Assembly: GCF_020832325.1 (NCBI RefSeq)
Contig: NZ_JAFIEU010000015.1
Location: 1-64,000 of the forward strand
Direction of reading: 5' to 3'
DNA length: 64,000 nucleotides
DNA from: Lunatimonas sp.
GTDB taxonomy: Bacteria > Bacteroidota > Bacteroidia > Cytophagales > Cyclobacteriaceae
How positions within the stretch are numbered: position 1 is the first letter of the stretch; the number at the start of each line of letters is the position of its first letter. Positions 33,182 to 42,816 of this stretch are shown here, in pieces. The position numbers and the translations under genes were made by a program. A model generated the notes under the pieces. The model had not been told where the DNA came from and searched no databases. It was given only the letters and a program-made list of their open reading frames with translations.

Positions 33182-36100
33182 CTAATCCACGACGAAAATG
33201 CCCCCTCGCTCGACCACAACTTCTCCATGCCCCTTGATTTCATACCGGATCTGGACAGAATAGGACCCGTTGATGACCCGCTGCCCATGGATGGTGCCGT
33301 CCCACATACAGGAAGATGGCTTGCCGGAGATGGGGGTTTTATCCTGGCAAAAATAAATCAATTCTCCCCACCGGTTTTGGATAGCCACTTCCAGCCACTC
33401 TACCAAATTGTCGGGATAAAGCAGAAACGCTTTTTCGGGATTACCAGGCACGACTGCATTGGGATAGCGAAGAGTGGATTTGCACTTATCTTCCACTTCA
33501 AAACCAACGCTGTGTTCGCAGCCAGACTCATCCGTCGCTACTAAGGTATACGTGCCTTCCGTTTCAACAGAAAAGAGCGGAGCGGTACTGACCAAAATAC
33601 CCTCTCTATACCACTCCGATTGGGCAAACTCCCTGCCTGCCTGTAGGGTTACCCCTACTTTTTTGGCGGAACAAATGCTATAGAGCGGTTCTAACGCCGG
33701 GGCCAGCACATTCGCCCGTTTGATAGATGCCTGGCCTTTTGCAACCCTGCAGCCGTCCGTGTCGGTAAGGGTAGCCAAGTAGTCTCCTTCGATTTCCACA
33801 AATAGTAATTCGTATCCTTCGGCCCAAGGCAGTGGAACTTCCTTTCCTTCTTCCAATAGGAACCAATGCACCAATAGCCCTTGGGCATCTACTTGGATGG
33901 TGGTAAAAGCTTGGTCTCCACAAAATGGCGTGACGTCAAGGCTGAGATTGGCCGGCTGGCTAATGGTAGCCTGGAAGGTTTTTGACATTGGGCACCTGCT
34001 ACCGGTAGGGTCTGATCCCCACAGCGTGTAGGTGCCACTTTGAACCAGTTCATAGCTGTTTGTCTGGCTAGGACGAATGAGGGCACCATCGGGACCGCGG
34101 AGAATGTAGTCGAGGTTTAGGGAGCCATCCGCGAGGAAGGTGTAAGCGAGGCAAGCATCGATGGGACCTGGAACTGCAAATTCAACGCGTTCCTTCTTTT
34201 TGACTTCAAAGGACTCGTTTATGCGATGCACATAGCCGTCTGGGTGGATGAGGGTCATACGGTACGTGCCGACCGGCACGTTGACGTTCAGCAGATTTTG
34301 TTGTTCAAACCCTCCACTGTATTCATTGCCGTCTTGCTCGCTCACGAGCAGGTAACTCCCGCTTTGACGGCTGGAAAGGAATTTAAGCTCTATCTTCCCG
34401 GTAGGGCTGCCTTGGTCGGGGCAGTTTTCGTCGAAGGGGGTGACTTGGAAGTCCAGAAATCCTCTTGGCAACAGGTAGATGGTGGACTGATCCTCGTGGC
34501 TTACCTGGCCGAATTCATTTGCAAATCCCACTGTATAGACGTAGTTGTACAGACTCCCAATGGTTAAATCATCAGGGGTAATTGTATAGGTAACGGTGAA
34601 ACTCAACCGTTCCCCTACTTCCAACTGCGGGATGTCCCATGACGTATTGCTCCGGCTTTCCATCAGGTGGATTTCTGTGAGCAACACTTTTCCGGTATTT
34701 GTCAGCTCTATCGTGTAGGTGACCACCTCTCCCGCAGTAGTAAATGCCTGAATGTCCGACTGAATACTGACTTTGATATCAGCAAATAAACTGCAATCCC
34801 GTACATCTATCTTTACCTCACGTCGCAGGCTCTCGCACTCATTCTCTTTAAATTGACTTACCCAGACAGTATGTATTCCAGGTACCGCCAAATCCGCAGA
34901 TGGCGTGCCAGAGATTGGATCGCTCTCGGGATCGTTGTCTACGTAGTAACGCAGCTGATAGGCCCCGTTGTGTTGGATTCCATAGGCCAGAACCGACTCA
35001 TCGCTGCAAACACGTTGATTGTATACGTTGGGTGCTGGCGATCTTGGACGTACATTCAATCTCACGGGTACCCGCTGGCCTGTGCAGGTAATCGAGGGTC
35101 CCTCTGCTACCCAGACCGTATCTGTGCCGACCAAACCGGTATTTACTGTGTACTCGTAAAATGGGCTTTGACTTTGTACATCTGAAAAATAAAAGATAGA
35201 AAACCCCTCACGGGTAGGTTTAATCAAGGTGCCCAAATCCACAGGGGAGTCTCCCTGGCAAAAATCGGGAAGGGCTATAGTACCCAAGCCCGGAGTAAGT
35301 TCCACATCTCCGCATTGAGCCTCCACAAATTCCGCTACGCCGGTCAGCGCGAGCTCCACAGGATCAATTATCTCCTTGCCCACACAGCCATCTTCCTCAA
35401 TACCTTGAATAAACGGTATGTTGGCAAAAGTACTTTGGGTAGTTTTACCGGTCCCATAAATACCTCCCTGGACGGAAATGGTCGCTTCGCATTGGCTATT
35501 TGCCAGTATGGTACAATCCTCGGTAACCTTGAGCGTATACAGCAACGATGCAATTGGAACGTCGCGGTTGGTAGCCAATGGGACCGGTCCGATTTCCCAA
35601 ATTATTGAACCTGCTATACCCAAATCCGGGTTAAAAAGGATGTTACCGTGGTCGGAAGGCATTGTTTGGGCATTTACGAATGTGGTATTGTATGGGAGGG
35701 GGATAACGACATGGGTTTCTGATGTTTCTTCCGTTCCCCGGTTTCTGATCTCCAAGCTAAAGGTCATCTCCTCCCCGGGCTTTACCGATGGTTCTTCCCC
35801 TGGAAGGGTGTCATTTATCGCTGTTAACTGATGCAATGCCTGAATTTCTGGCAGGTAGCTGCGTACCGAAAATGCCATCGCGTAAATATTATAGATGTCC
35901 TGCTTGGTTCCGAAACGAAATCGGGTTGATGTCTGACTATTCCCTATGATCGAGTTGTTTGGATTGGGAATTTCCCATTGGACAATGTCGATGCCAGTAT
36001 TGTTCAATAATTCTGGGTATCTGGGATTCTGTACCAAGAAACCGTCCCGGTTGGAGACGGGTGTATAGATCGAGGAATTGAAGAAGTTCTCGAAGGAGTT

Positions 36101-37444
36101 GAGTGGGTGGCTTAGTCGAGTCCATTCGCCCTGTTGGTTGATGATTTCCAAAAAATCTCCTTCAATCGTCCGGTCCCCTTCTCCTGCCATGACGCCGAGT
36201 TTTAAGTTTACAGGTCCCTGTTTCACGGTCTCGAATCCGTCTATGCTGATTTCGCCACTATGTTCTGCAAAGTCAAGAGCCTGTACCAACGCAAACCCGT
36301 CGAATATGGTCACGTCCCTCCAGTGCATTGCGGCGTTTTGATACACCACGACCAGGCCCCAATGGCCGTAGTTTCCGGTGGCATCTCCTATGCCCCCGGT
36401 TAAGGCCAAGTCGGCAACCGTATACTCTCCTTGGCCATGGGTTTTTACGTATTGGGTGATATCAGCGTATCCCACATACATGTCCCGCAGGTCTCTCGTC
36501 GGGAATAGGATCTGGTTTCCTGTAGCGGTGACATCGATATACTCCGAGGCGGACGGACCTTTTATTTTGACTTTTCGCTTGTCAAACCGCTTAATTTGGG
36601 GTACTTGGGGAATAAAGGTGCCGGAGATGGTGATTTCTAGGCTGTTGTGCTCATTTACATAGGAATCATAGCCCGTGCCAGATGAGCGGGTAATCTTATC
36701 CACGTAGAAAAGCATTCCGTTTTCGGAAAAGGTGACCGGGTCAAAGGTTGCGGTGATGGTCGTATCGGTTTGGCTGATTTTCAGACCGGTGACAGGTTGC
36801 ATGTTATCAAACCCGCCAAATCCAACGCGCACCCTGTCGGGGCCGCGATTTCTGAATTCAAACACGATGTCCTCCAGGCCTGTCTTTGAAGTCAGCATAA
36901 ACAAGGGATACAGCGAATAGTCTTCGTCTTCTATAGAGAAGGAGAGAGAAGAAAGGTTGGAATAATGAAGACTGTCGTATTGATAAAGTTGCTGAACAGC
37001 CTTGTCTATTTGCTGGGGTTGTCCGGGCAGGTAGCCTTGAAGTACGTCAAAACTCACCCCGAGTCCCTCCTTGGCCCGACCCGACCAATAGAGACCGGCA
37101 TATAGGATGTCTGAACAGGATGGGTCGGCTCCATTTTCCTGAGAAAACACCAAGGTTGCCGAAGATGAGTTTGCCGTTGCGGCATCCTGGTCGATGTCTA
37201 CAAAAACCATTTCTTTCAGCGAGTTCTCTTTGTTGTCGTCGTATTCGGCGAGGGTCAGGTTGGTGTTGCCGATGATCGTGAAATCTCCCTTGATCCGAAA
37301 AAGGTTGTTTTCCGGGGCAGGGTTTCCTACCCTTTGTCGAAAGGGAAGCCTGTTGTCGATCTGTGCATGGGACAGGATAATCGGCAGAAGCGACCATAGA
37401 GCTGTCGCTACAAAAAACCAGCAAAACCTTTTTTTAAAAATCAT
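33182..37444 (-). CDS. giant secreted protein with type B T9SS sorting domain
   Basis: The 1420-residue protein has a signal peptide (to about residue 28). A large N-terminal domain (about 30-540) begins FRIKGDFTIIGNTNLTLAEY and contains YAGLYWSGRAKEG. A DUF11-type domain follows (about 550-660, ITLEI-like FSLEIRNRGTEE), then Ig/PKD-like repeats, a second DUF11-type segment (about 890-1000, VVTYTIELTNTGKVL) and further beta domains with paired cysteines. The last about 90 residues (NAVVPGNPEKAF, IQNRWGELIY, WDGTIHGQRVINGSYSVQI) are the gliding-motility-associated type B sorting domain. It probably acts as a surface adhesin or filament. It lies opposite to and between two type A cargo genes. 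Confidence 0.9.
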   Translation of the reverse strand: MIFKKRFCWFFVATALWSLLPIILSHAQIDNRLPFRQRVGNPAPENNLFRIKGDFTIIGNTNLTLAEYDDNKENSLKEMVFVDIDQDAATANSSSATLVFSQENGADPSCSDILYAGLYWSGRAKEGLGVSFDVLQGYLPGQPQQIDKAVQQLYQYDSLHYSNLSSLSFSIEDEDYSLYPLFMLTSKTGLEDIVFEFRNRGPDRVRVGFGGFDNMQPVTGLKISQTDTTITATFDPVTFSENGMLFYVDKITRSSGTGYDSYVNEHNSLEITISGTFIPQVPQIKRFDKRKVKIKGPSASEYIDVTATGNQILFPTRDLRDMYVGYADITQYVKTHGQGEYTVADLALTGGIGDATGNYGHWGLVVVYQNAAMHWRDVTIFDGFALVQALDFAEHSGEISIDGFETVKQGPVNLKLGVMAGEGDRTIEGDFLEIINQQGEWTRLSHPLNSFENFFNSSIYTPVSNRDGFLVQNPRYPELLNNTGIDIVQWEIPNPNNSIIGNSQTSTRFRFGTKQDIYNIYAMAFSVRSYLPEIQALHQLTAINDTLPGEEPSVKPGEEMTFSLEIRNRGTEETSETHVVIPLPYNTTFVNAQTMPSDHGNILFNPDLGIAGSIIWEIGPVPLATNRDVPIASLLYTLKVTEDCTILANSQCEATISVQGGIYGTGKTTQSTFANIPFIQGIEEDGCVGKEIIDPVELALTGVAEFVEAQCGDVELTPGLGTIALPDFCQGDSPVDLGTLIKPTREGFSIFYFSDVQSQSPFYEYTVNTGLVGTDTVWVAEGPSITCTGQRVPVRLNVRPRSPAPNVYNQRVCSDESVLAYGIQHNGAYQLRYYVDNDPESDPISGTPSADLAVPGIHTVWVSQFKENECESLRREVKIDVRDCSLFADIKVSIQSDIQAFTTAGEVVTYTIELTNTGKVLLTEIHLMESRSNTSWDIPQLEVGERLSFTVTYTITPDDLTIGSLYNYVYTVGFANEFGQVSHEDQSTIYLLPRGFLDFQVTPFDENCPDQGSPTGKIELKFLSSRQSGSYLLVSEQDGNEYSGGFEQQNLLNVNVPVGTYRMTLIHPDGYVHRINESFEVKKKERVEFAVPGPIDACLAYTFLADGSLNLDYILRGPDGALIRPSQTNSYELVQSGTYTLWGSDPTGSRCPMSKTFQATISQPANLSLDVTPFCGDQAFTTIQVDAQGLLVHWFLLEEGKEVPLPWAEGYELLFVEIEGDYLATLTDTDGCRVAKGQASIKRANVLAPALEPLYSICSAKKVGVTLQAGREFAQSEWYREGILVSTAPLFSVETEGTYTLVATDESGCEHSVGFEVEDKCKSTLRYPNAVVPGNPEKAFLLYPDNLVEWLEVAIQNRWGELIYFCQDKTPISGKPSSCMWDGTIHGQRVINGSYSVQIRYEIKGHGEVVVERGGIFVVD

Positions 37445-37957
37445 GGAAGTCCCGGTGCTAGCGGGGTAAACGAATTACTGATTTTGTTTAATGGAAAAAT
37501 ACAGGCTACCGTAAAAATCCGTCTGAAAGATATCAATAAAATTTTGTATTTGAGAAGAGGAGGGGTGGGTGCAGCACGTATTTATTTTTCTACCTCTCCG
37601 GACAGGCAAAAGTGCATGAGCGTTTCGGCGTAGGGCCTGGGAGGGAGATTGTTCTATACCATGGGTCTTGGTTTTTCTATTAGCAGCCACGTAGTTGAAG
37701 GAAAGCAGTAGTGACAGGGTACAAAAACCGATTTTTATGGAGAATTAGCTGTAAGGAGAAAAAAAATGCGGATCGTCTACCGATTTTTTTCAAGCTGGTT
37801 TTTGTCATTTTTGTAATTGATCTGGTATTAAATAGTGTTTATTTATTGCTTGGCATTTATTATAATATTAATTGGCTTAGTGCTTCGCTAAAAGCCATAT
37901 TTTTTAGTTTCGTGATTTCTCGCTACTTTCGTTTTTATGGGTTGAAATGCATTAAAA
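37445..37957. other. gene-free AT-rich stretch between divergent T9SS cargo genes
   Basis: This 513-base interval must hold the promoters of the type B protein (leftward) and the frameshifted type A gene (rightward). It is clearly AT-richer than the coding DNA around it. TACTTTCG at 37924-37931 is one mismatch from a -7 box for the rightward gene. A hydrophobic reading frame from 37711 overlaps the cargo gene by more than 100 bases and is not accepted as a gene. Confidence 0.5.
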
Positions 37958-39428
37958 ATGATCCAAATAGCAAAAAACACCATTTATTTTTACCTGATTC
38001 CACTGTTCCTTTTTTTTGGGTCGGATCTCTCTGCGCAAACCTATACGACCGTTGGTGGGGGTTGCACTGAATGGACGAACCCTGCTTGCTGGACTAAAGT
38101 CAACGTGTTAGGGTGTACAAACAGCACCTCTCTCTCGCCACCCTTCTCGCCCAACGCGAATGCATGTCCTGTGTCAGTGATTATTCGACATCCAATGAAT
38201 GTGCCTGGAAACAGAACATTTGGTGGGAATTTTGTAAGCATCACAGCGGAGGGTGCCGACGGTTTGCTGATTTTTGATCAAAATGTAACGATTGCGGCAG
38301 GGCGGTCAATTGAGTTTATTACCAATAATGGAGCTGAGATACGAGTCAATGGTGAATTGATTTTAAACCAAGGACCGGGGGGACCGTCTGCGACACCAAC
38401 ACAATTAAATGTATCCGGGGATAAAACAGGGAAGGTGTCTGCCAATGATACCAAGATAAATAACAATACAACTTTAAATGTACTGGCTGGAGGTAATTTT
38501 ATTAATTCAGAGGTTATTGATATTCAAGGATTGAACCGTAAAGTTGAAATCTGGGGTGAATTTCAAACACGTGGGTTGGTTATTCGGGGAGGGTCTAGTA
38601 ATCAACTCAATACCTATGGAGATGCACTAGTTAACGTAGAGGAGAGTATTTCACTCGCTGGTAGCACTAGTGAATTTTGGAGGGAATAGTACAATAGTTG
38701 TCGAAAAAGATATTTCTGTACAAGGCAACGCAACAATGACAGCCAAAGAAAATGGCAAGGTTTACATCTGTGGAAACTATCCCGTCCCAAAAGAAACCGG
38801 ACCTGGAACGGTAGAGGAGAATCAGGGGAAATTTTTACCTTGCTCCTTCCTCCCCGTCGATTTTCTATCATTTGAGGTTGCTTTATCTGACGACCGAAAG
38901 TCGCTGGTAGCGGATTGGTCTACTGCCAGTGAGTCGGAGTCCAGCCATTTTGAAGTGGAATACTCCCGCACCGGGTTGGCTGATTTTCAGGTTTTGGGAA
39001 GGGTAGCGGCAGCAGGCCATGCCACAGAGGTGCAGCATTACCGATTCAGCGCCACCCTTCCGCACGGCGCGGAGGAAATCCTCTACCTCCGTATCAAGCA
39101 GGTAGACCTGGATGGCAGTAGCTACTATACCGAACTGCGGCCACTTCGCCTTCCAAAGCGAGCATTGGTGGGAGCCTCTTGGCAGGTATTCCCGAATCCG
39201 CTTACCGGAGATGCCTTCCGTATACACTACGAGGGCAGTATAGCTGATTCCGATGCTATTCAAGCGCGATTGATTTCTTTTTCCCATGCTTCTGTAATCA
39301 TAGCCTCGGATGTGCCTCATTTAAACGGTCTGCTGGCAGATGCAATCAAACAGGTGCCCAAGGGCATGTATGTGCTCGAGTTGACGGTGGGAACGGAAGT
39401 TACCCGACTGAAAGTGATTAAAAAATAG
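37958..39428 (+). pseudogene. type A T9SS cargo gene split by a one-base frameshift
   Basis: The first frame (37958-38689) encodes a signal peptide (ending DLSAQ), a TYTTVGGGCTEWTNPACW opening and beta-solenoid strands, then stops at TAG 38687-38689. The second frame carries on the same protein: FGGNSTIVVEKDISVQGN, a fibronectin-like part (STASESESSHFEVEYS, LRIKQVDLDG) and a type A sorting domain (VFPNPLTGDAFRIHY to TRLKVIKK), ending at 39428. Removing one T from the TTTT run near 38677-38680 joins the frames (EFGGNST). Together about 490 residues, it is a paralogue of the gene at 31380. It could be a true lesion, a phase-variable site, or a sequencing error. The first product would lack its sorting domain. 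Confidence 0.85.
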
Positions 39429-39521
39429 GCCTTCCTTTATTTTTAACCCAAAGGCGCTTTCTTCCATTGGCCGGATTTTTTTAATTTGGGGCTTTCATTT
39501 ACCACCTAATTCGTTTTTGGC

Positions 39522-41666
39522 ATGAATCCATTGCAGGTATTAACCGATTTTTTCGGCTACAATAAGTTTCGCGGCAGCCAAGAGGCTGTGATAACGGCGG
39601 TGCTGCAAGGGCACGATAGCATCGCCCTGATGCCGACAGGGGCAGGTAAATCGGTGTGTTACCAAGTGCCAGCCATGGTGGTGTCCGGCCTTACGCTGGT
39701 CATCTCTCCGCTGATTGCATTGATGAAAGATCAGGTAGATGCACTGAACGGGTTGGGTATACCGGCTGCTTTTATCAATTCCACCCAGAGCGTCAGCGAG
39801 CAGCGGTTTATCTCCGAGCAGGTGCTGCAGGGAAAGGTAAAATTGCTTTGTGTAGCCCCGGAGAGGCTTTTTTCAGGATCTAACGGTTGGAACGGGTTTT
39901 TGCAGAAGGCAAACCTGTCCTTGGTGGCTGTAGACGAAGCGCACTGCGTGTCCCAGTGGGGCCATGATTTCCGCCCGGAATACCTAAAGATTGGCATGCT
40001 ACGGGAAGCGTTTCCCGATATTCCCTTTCTGGCGCTCACTGCCACGGCCGATCCCCAAACCCGAAAGGATATTGCCGAAAAACTGCTGCTCAAGGACCCT
40101 TTATGGTTTATTTCCTCCTTTGATCGTCCCAATATCTCCTATCAGGTGGCACTTCGCAGCGATTCTTTTCAGAAGCTCATGGGATTTCTCTCTGGCCGAT
40201 CCGAAGATTCTGGTATCATCTATTGCCTTTCCCGAAAGAGTGTGGAAGACACTGCGGAAAAGTTGGCTGGCTTAGGGTTCAGTGCGCTTCCTTACCATGC
40301 CGGATTGGAAAAGGAGGTTAGGGACCGGCATCAGGACCTGTTTATCAAGGATGAAGTAAAGATCATGGTGGCTACCATCGCATTTGGGATGGGGATAGAC
40401 AAGTCAAACGTCCGGTTTGTAGTACACATGAATATGCCCCAAAGCATTGAGTCGTACTATCAGGAAACAGGCAGAGCGGGACGTGACGGATTGCCCAGCG
40501 AGGCGCTGTTGTTCTACAGCTATGGAGATAGTGTCACCCTAACCAGAATGCTCGAAAATGCAGATAGCCCCGAATACGTAGAGGTAGCCAAGGCTAAACT
40601 GGCCAAGATGGTTCAGTTTTGCCAGTTAAATAGCTGTAGAAGACGTTACCTGTTGACCTATTTCGGCGAGAAGCCTAGTGAGGATTGTGGAAACTGTGAC
40701 GTGTGTTTTCGAGCGGGAAAGCAGCTCGATGCCACCGTTCCTGCACAAATGTTTCTTTCGGCGGTAGTCCGTTTGGGTGAAAGCTTTGGGATGGGCTATG
40801 TTATTCTGGTGCTGAGAGGGTCCGCCTCCGCAAAGATTCAAGGAGCCCACAAATCCCTTAGCGTCTTTGGAATCGGAAAAAGCCAATCCGAAGACTACTG
40901 GAAAAAGCTTGGCAATGCACTGATACGGGAGGGATATTTGGTAAGTGTAGGGGATCCCTATCCGGTGCTTTCCCTGAGTCCACTAGCTTGGGACAAGTTA
41001 AAGAGTAAGGAAAAGATTCAGCTTGCGCTGGAGAGTGATGAATTCCGGCAAGGTCTGGTCGGAGAGGATAGTTACGATAAGGGTCTCTTTGAGAAGTTGA
41101 AAAATCTGCGTTTTAGCCTTGCCCGAAAGCTGGGCGTGCCTCCTTACCTGGTGTTTTCCGATGCTACACTGGTAGAGATGGCAGTTCATTATCCAGAGGA
41201 TGCGATGGCCTTCCGGCGAATTCATGGAGTGGGGCAGCTAAAGGCAGAGCGATTCGGGGATGATTTCCTCCGTCTTATCCGAAATTACATCATAGAAAAC
41301 CAGCTTAAGCCCAAAAAACCGATGCCGCAGCCAATCAAGAAGGCTGCCAAAAGTGCGCCTGCAGGCACGGTATCTGAAACCCTCCGATTTTTTGAGCGAG
41401 GGTTGGATCTGGAGGGAATCGCCCAAGAGCGTGCGCTTAGCCCTAAGACCGTAGAAGGTCATCTGGTTGATCTGATAGAACAGGGGAAAATACCGGTGGG
41501 CAGTTTTTTGACGGTGGATGAAGTGGACGAGATTTTGGGAGAATACCGCAAGCAAGATACCGGTTTCTTAAAGCCCTTAAAGGAGTTTTTTGGGGAGAAG
41601 TACAGCTACTTTGAGTTAAAGGTAGCGCTGGCCCACCATGCCTATTCAAAACGAACGGGGCAATAA
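39522..41666 (+). CDS. recQ: ATP-dependent DNA helicase RecQ
   Basis: The 714-residue SF2 helicase unwinds DNA 3'-5' in recombination and repair. Motif I is MPTGAGKS (37-44), the DEAH box is at 138-141, and later motifs are LTATADP, DRPNI and TGRAGRDG. The RecQ zinc site reads CRRRYLLTYFGE with CGNCDVC, followed by a winged helix. An HRDC-type domain (about 520-590, FRRIHGVGQLKAERFG) and a further helix-turn-helix region (FERGLDLEGIAQERAL) complete it. All key residues are intact and the length is typical for Bacteroidota. Confidence 0.95.
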   Translation: MNPLQVLTDFFGYNKFRGSQEAVITAVLQGHDSIALMPTGAGKSVCYQVPAMVVSGLTLVISPLIALMKDQVDALNGLGIPAAFINSTQSVSEQRFISEQVLQGKVKLLCVAPERLFSGSNGWNGFLQKANLSLVAVDEAHCVSQWGHDFRPEYLKIGMLREAFPDIPFLALTATADPQTRKDIAEKLLLKDPLWFISSFDRPNISYQVALRSDSFQKLMGFLSGRSEDSGIIYCLSRKSVEDTAEKLAGLGFSALPYHAGLEKEVRDRHQDLFIKDEVKIMVATIAFGMGIDKSNVRFVVHMNMPQSIESYYQETGRAGRDGLPSEALLFYSYGDSVTLTRMLENADSPEYVEVAKAKLAKMVQFCQLNSCRRRYLLTYFGEKPSEDCGNCDVCFRAGKQLDATVPAQMFLSAVVRLGESFGMGYVILVLRGSASAKIQGAHKSLSVFGIGKSQSEDYWKKLGNALIREGYLVSVGDPYPVLSLSPLAWDKLKSKEKIQLALESDEFRQGLVGEDSYDKGLFEKLKNLRFSLARKLGVPPYLVFSDATLVEMAVHYPEDAMAFRRIHGVGQLKAERFGDDFLRLIRNYIIENQLKPKKPMPQPIKKAAKSAPAGTVSETLRFFERGLDLEGIAQERALSPKTVEGHLVDLIEQGKIPVGSFLTVDEVDEILGEYRKQDTGFLKPLKEFFGEKYSYFELKVALAHHAYSKRTGQ

Positions 41667-41718
41667 ACCCTTCAAACGATTTTCAGTGGGCAGTTTTATG
41701 TGAGGTAATAATATTTTG

Positions 41719-41795
41719 TATATTTGTAGCTCGTAATATATTCTTCACTCTCTGCTTGCACAGATGCCCCCAAGCCAGGCGCTTGGGGGTTTTTT
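41719..41795 (+). ncRNA. candidate short transcript: promoter box then strong terminator before murI
   Basis: TATATTTG (41719-41726) fits the -7 consensus and predicts a start near 41733. Only about 35 bases later CCCCCAAGC (41767-41775) pairs perfectly with GCTTGGGGG (41781-41789) around a 5-base loop, followed by six T. A transcript of about 62 bases would result. It may be a small RNA or an attenuator in the murI leader. The simpler reading is that the hairpin is just the recQ terminator, about 100 bases after that stop. The terminator itself is convincing; the small RNA is not proven. Confidence 0.45.
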
Positions 41796-41822
41796 ATAGC
41801 CTTTGCAAATGAAAAACACGCC

Positions 41823-42638
41823 ATGTGTGCGATGAATGCCAATCAGCCCATAGGTATTTTTGACTCTGGAATCGGTGGGTTGACCGTCGCGAAAGCTGTT
41901 CGGGAATTGCTTCCCGGGGAGCAGTTGATTTATTTTGGGGATACTGCCCATTTGCCCTATGGCGATAAGAGCACTGCGGCGATACAGGCCTACTCGGTGA
42001 AGATCGCCGATGTGCTATTAAAGGCTGGCTGCAAGTTGATCCTGATAGCTTGCAATTCGGCTTCTGCAGCGGCCTTTGAACTGGTTAAGGAGTATGCAGC
42101 TTCTCGGGCCCATGTATTTAATGTGATTGATCCGGTGGTGGAATATCTGGGTGTGCAGCATGCAGGGCAACGTGTGGGGCTGATAGGCACCAAGCAGACC
42201 ATAAACTCCGGCGTATATTTTAAAAAGGTGGAGGCACTGCAAGCAGCGATCACCCTGCATTCGTTGGCCACACCCTTGCTGGCCCCCATGATCGAGGAGG
42301 GTTTTCAGCGGGATGAGGTGAGTGATACCATCATTCAGTCGTATTTGGGGCACGAGGCTTTTAAAGATATACAGGCATTGGTACTGGGATGTACGCATTA
42401 TCCCTTAATCAAAAAGCAGATTGATGCCTATTTCGAGTTTCAAGTAGATGTGATTGACAGTTCAGAAATCGTAGCACGGGCGATGAAGCATTTTTTGGAA
42501 ATCCGTGGTTTATTGAATGACCTGCCGAAGGGAGATGATCGCTTTTTGGTATCGGACTTCACAGCCTCTTTTCAGCATGCCACCGCCTTGTTTTTTGGAA
42601 AGTCGGTCAAGCTCGAACGGTATCCTCTTTGGGAATAG
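41823..42638 (+). CDS. murI: glutamate racemase
   Basis: The 271-residue enzyme makes D-glutamate for peptidoglycan. The two catalytic cysteines are Cys77 (LIACNSASAA) and Cys190 (LGCTHYPLI), with the substrate-binding IFDSGIGGLT near residues 12-21 and YFGDTAHLPYG following. An in-frame ATG three codons later (41832, MNANQPIGIF) is an equally good start. It follows the hairpin described upstream and ends in its own terminator. Confidence 0.95.
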   Translation: MCAMNANQPIGIFDSGIGGLTVAKAVRELLPGEQLIYFGDTAHLPYGDKSTAAIQAYSVKIADVLLKAGCKLILIACNSASAAAFELVKEYAASRAHVFNVIDPVVEYLGVQHAGQRVGLIGTKQTINSGVYFKKVEALQAAITLHSLATPLLAPMIEEGFQRDEVSDTIIQSYLGHEAFKDIQALVLGCTHYPLIKKQIDAYFEFQVDVIDSSEIVARAMKHFLEIRGLLNDLPKGDDRFLVSDFTASFQHATALFFGKSVKLERYPLWE

Positions 42639-42663
42639 CGGCATTTTCGGCGAGATTATTCTA

Positions 42664-42701
42664 TTCGCGGAGGAGTACAGCTCCGTAGGCGAAATTTTTT
42701 T
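42664..42701 (+). terminator. murI terminator
   Basis: TTCGCGGAG (42664-42672) pairs in two parts with CTCC (42681-42684) and GCGAA (42689-42693), leaving a 4-base bulge, and is followed by seven T after one A. It lies 26 bases past the murI stop. Confidence 0.7.
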
Positions 42702-42756
42702 AAATCAACCAAGGGTGCTTGGATTTTTTTTTCGATAAAGGATGTTGTGCTTTTTC

Positions 42757-42790
42757 TAGAATTTAATTCTAAAAAAATGCGTTACCTTTG
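42757..42790 (+). promoter_or_regulatory. purF -7 box (TACCTTTG) with a perfect palindrome just upstream
   Basis: TACCTTTG lies at 42783-42790 and predicts a start near 42797, about 20 bases before the ATG. TAGAATT-T-AATTCTA, a perfect 15-base palindrome, lies at 42757-42771, between the expected -33 and -7 positions. That is where a repressor site would be expected. No purine regulator of this phylum is known to me to bind it. Confidence 0.5.
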
Positions 42791-42816
42791 TATGCATATT
42801 ACTTCACGCCAGACCT

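Noticed and set aside
37711-38070. A hydrophobic 119-codon frame upstream of the frameshifted cargo gene
   Set aside because: It overlaps the cargo signal-peptide region by over 100 bases in another frame, lies in AT-rich DNA where open frames are common, and matches no family.
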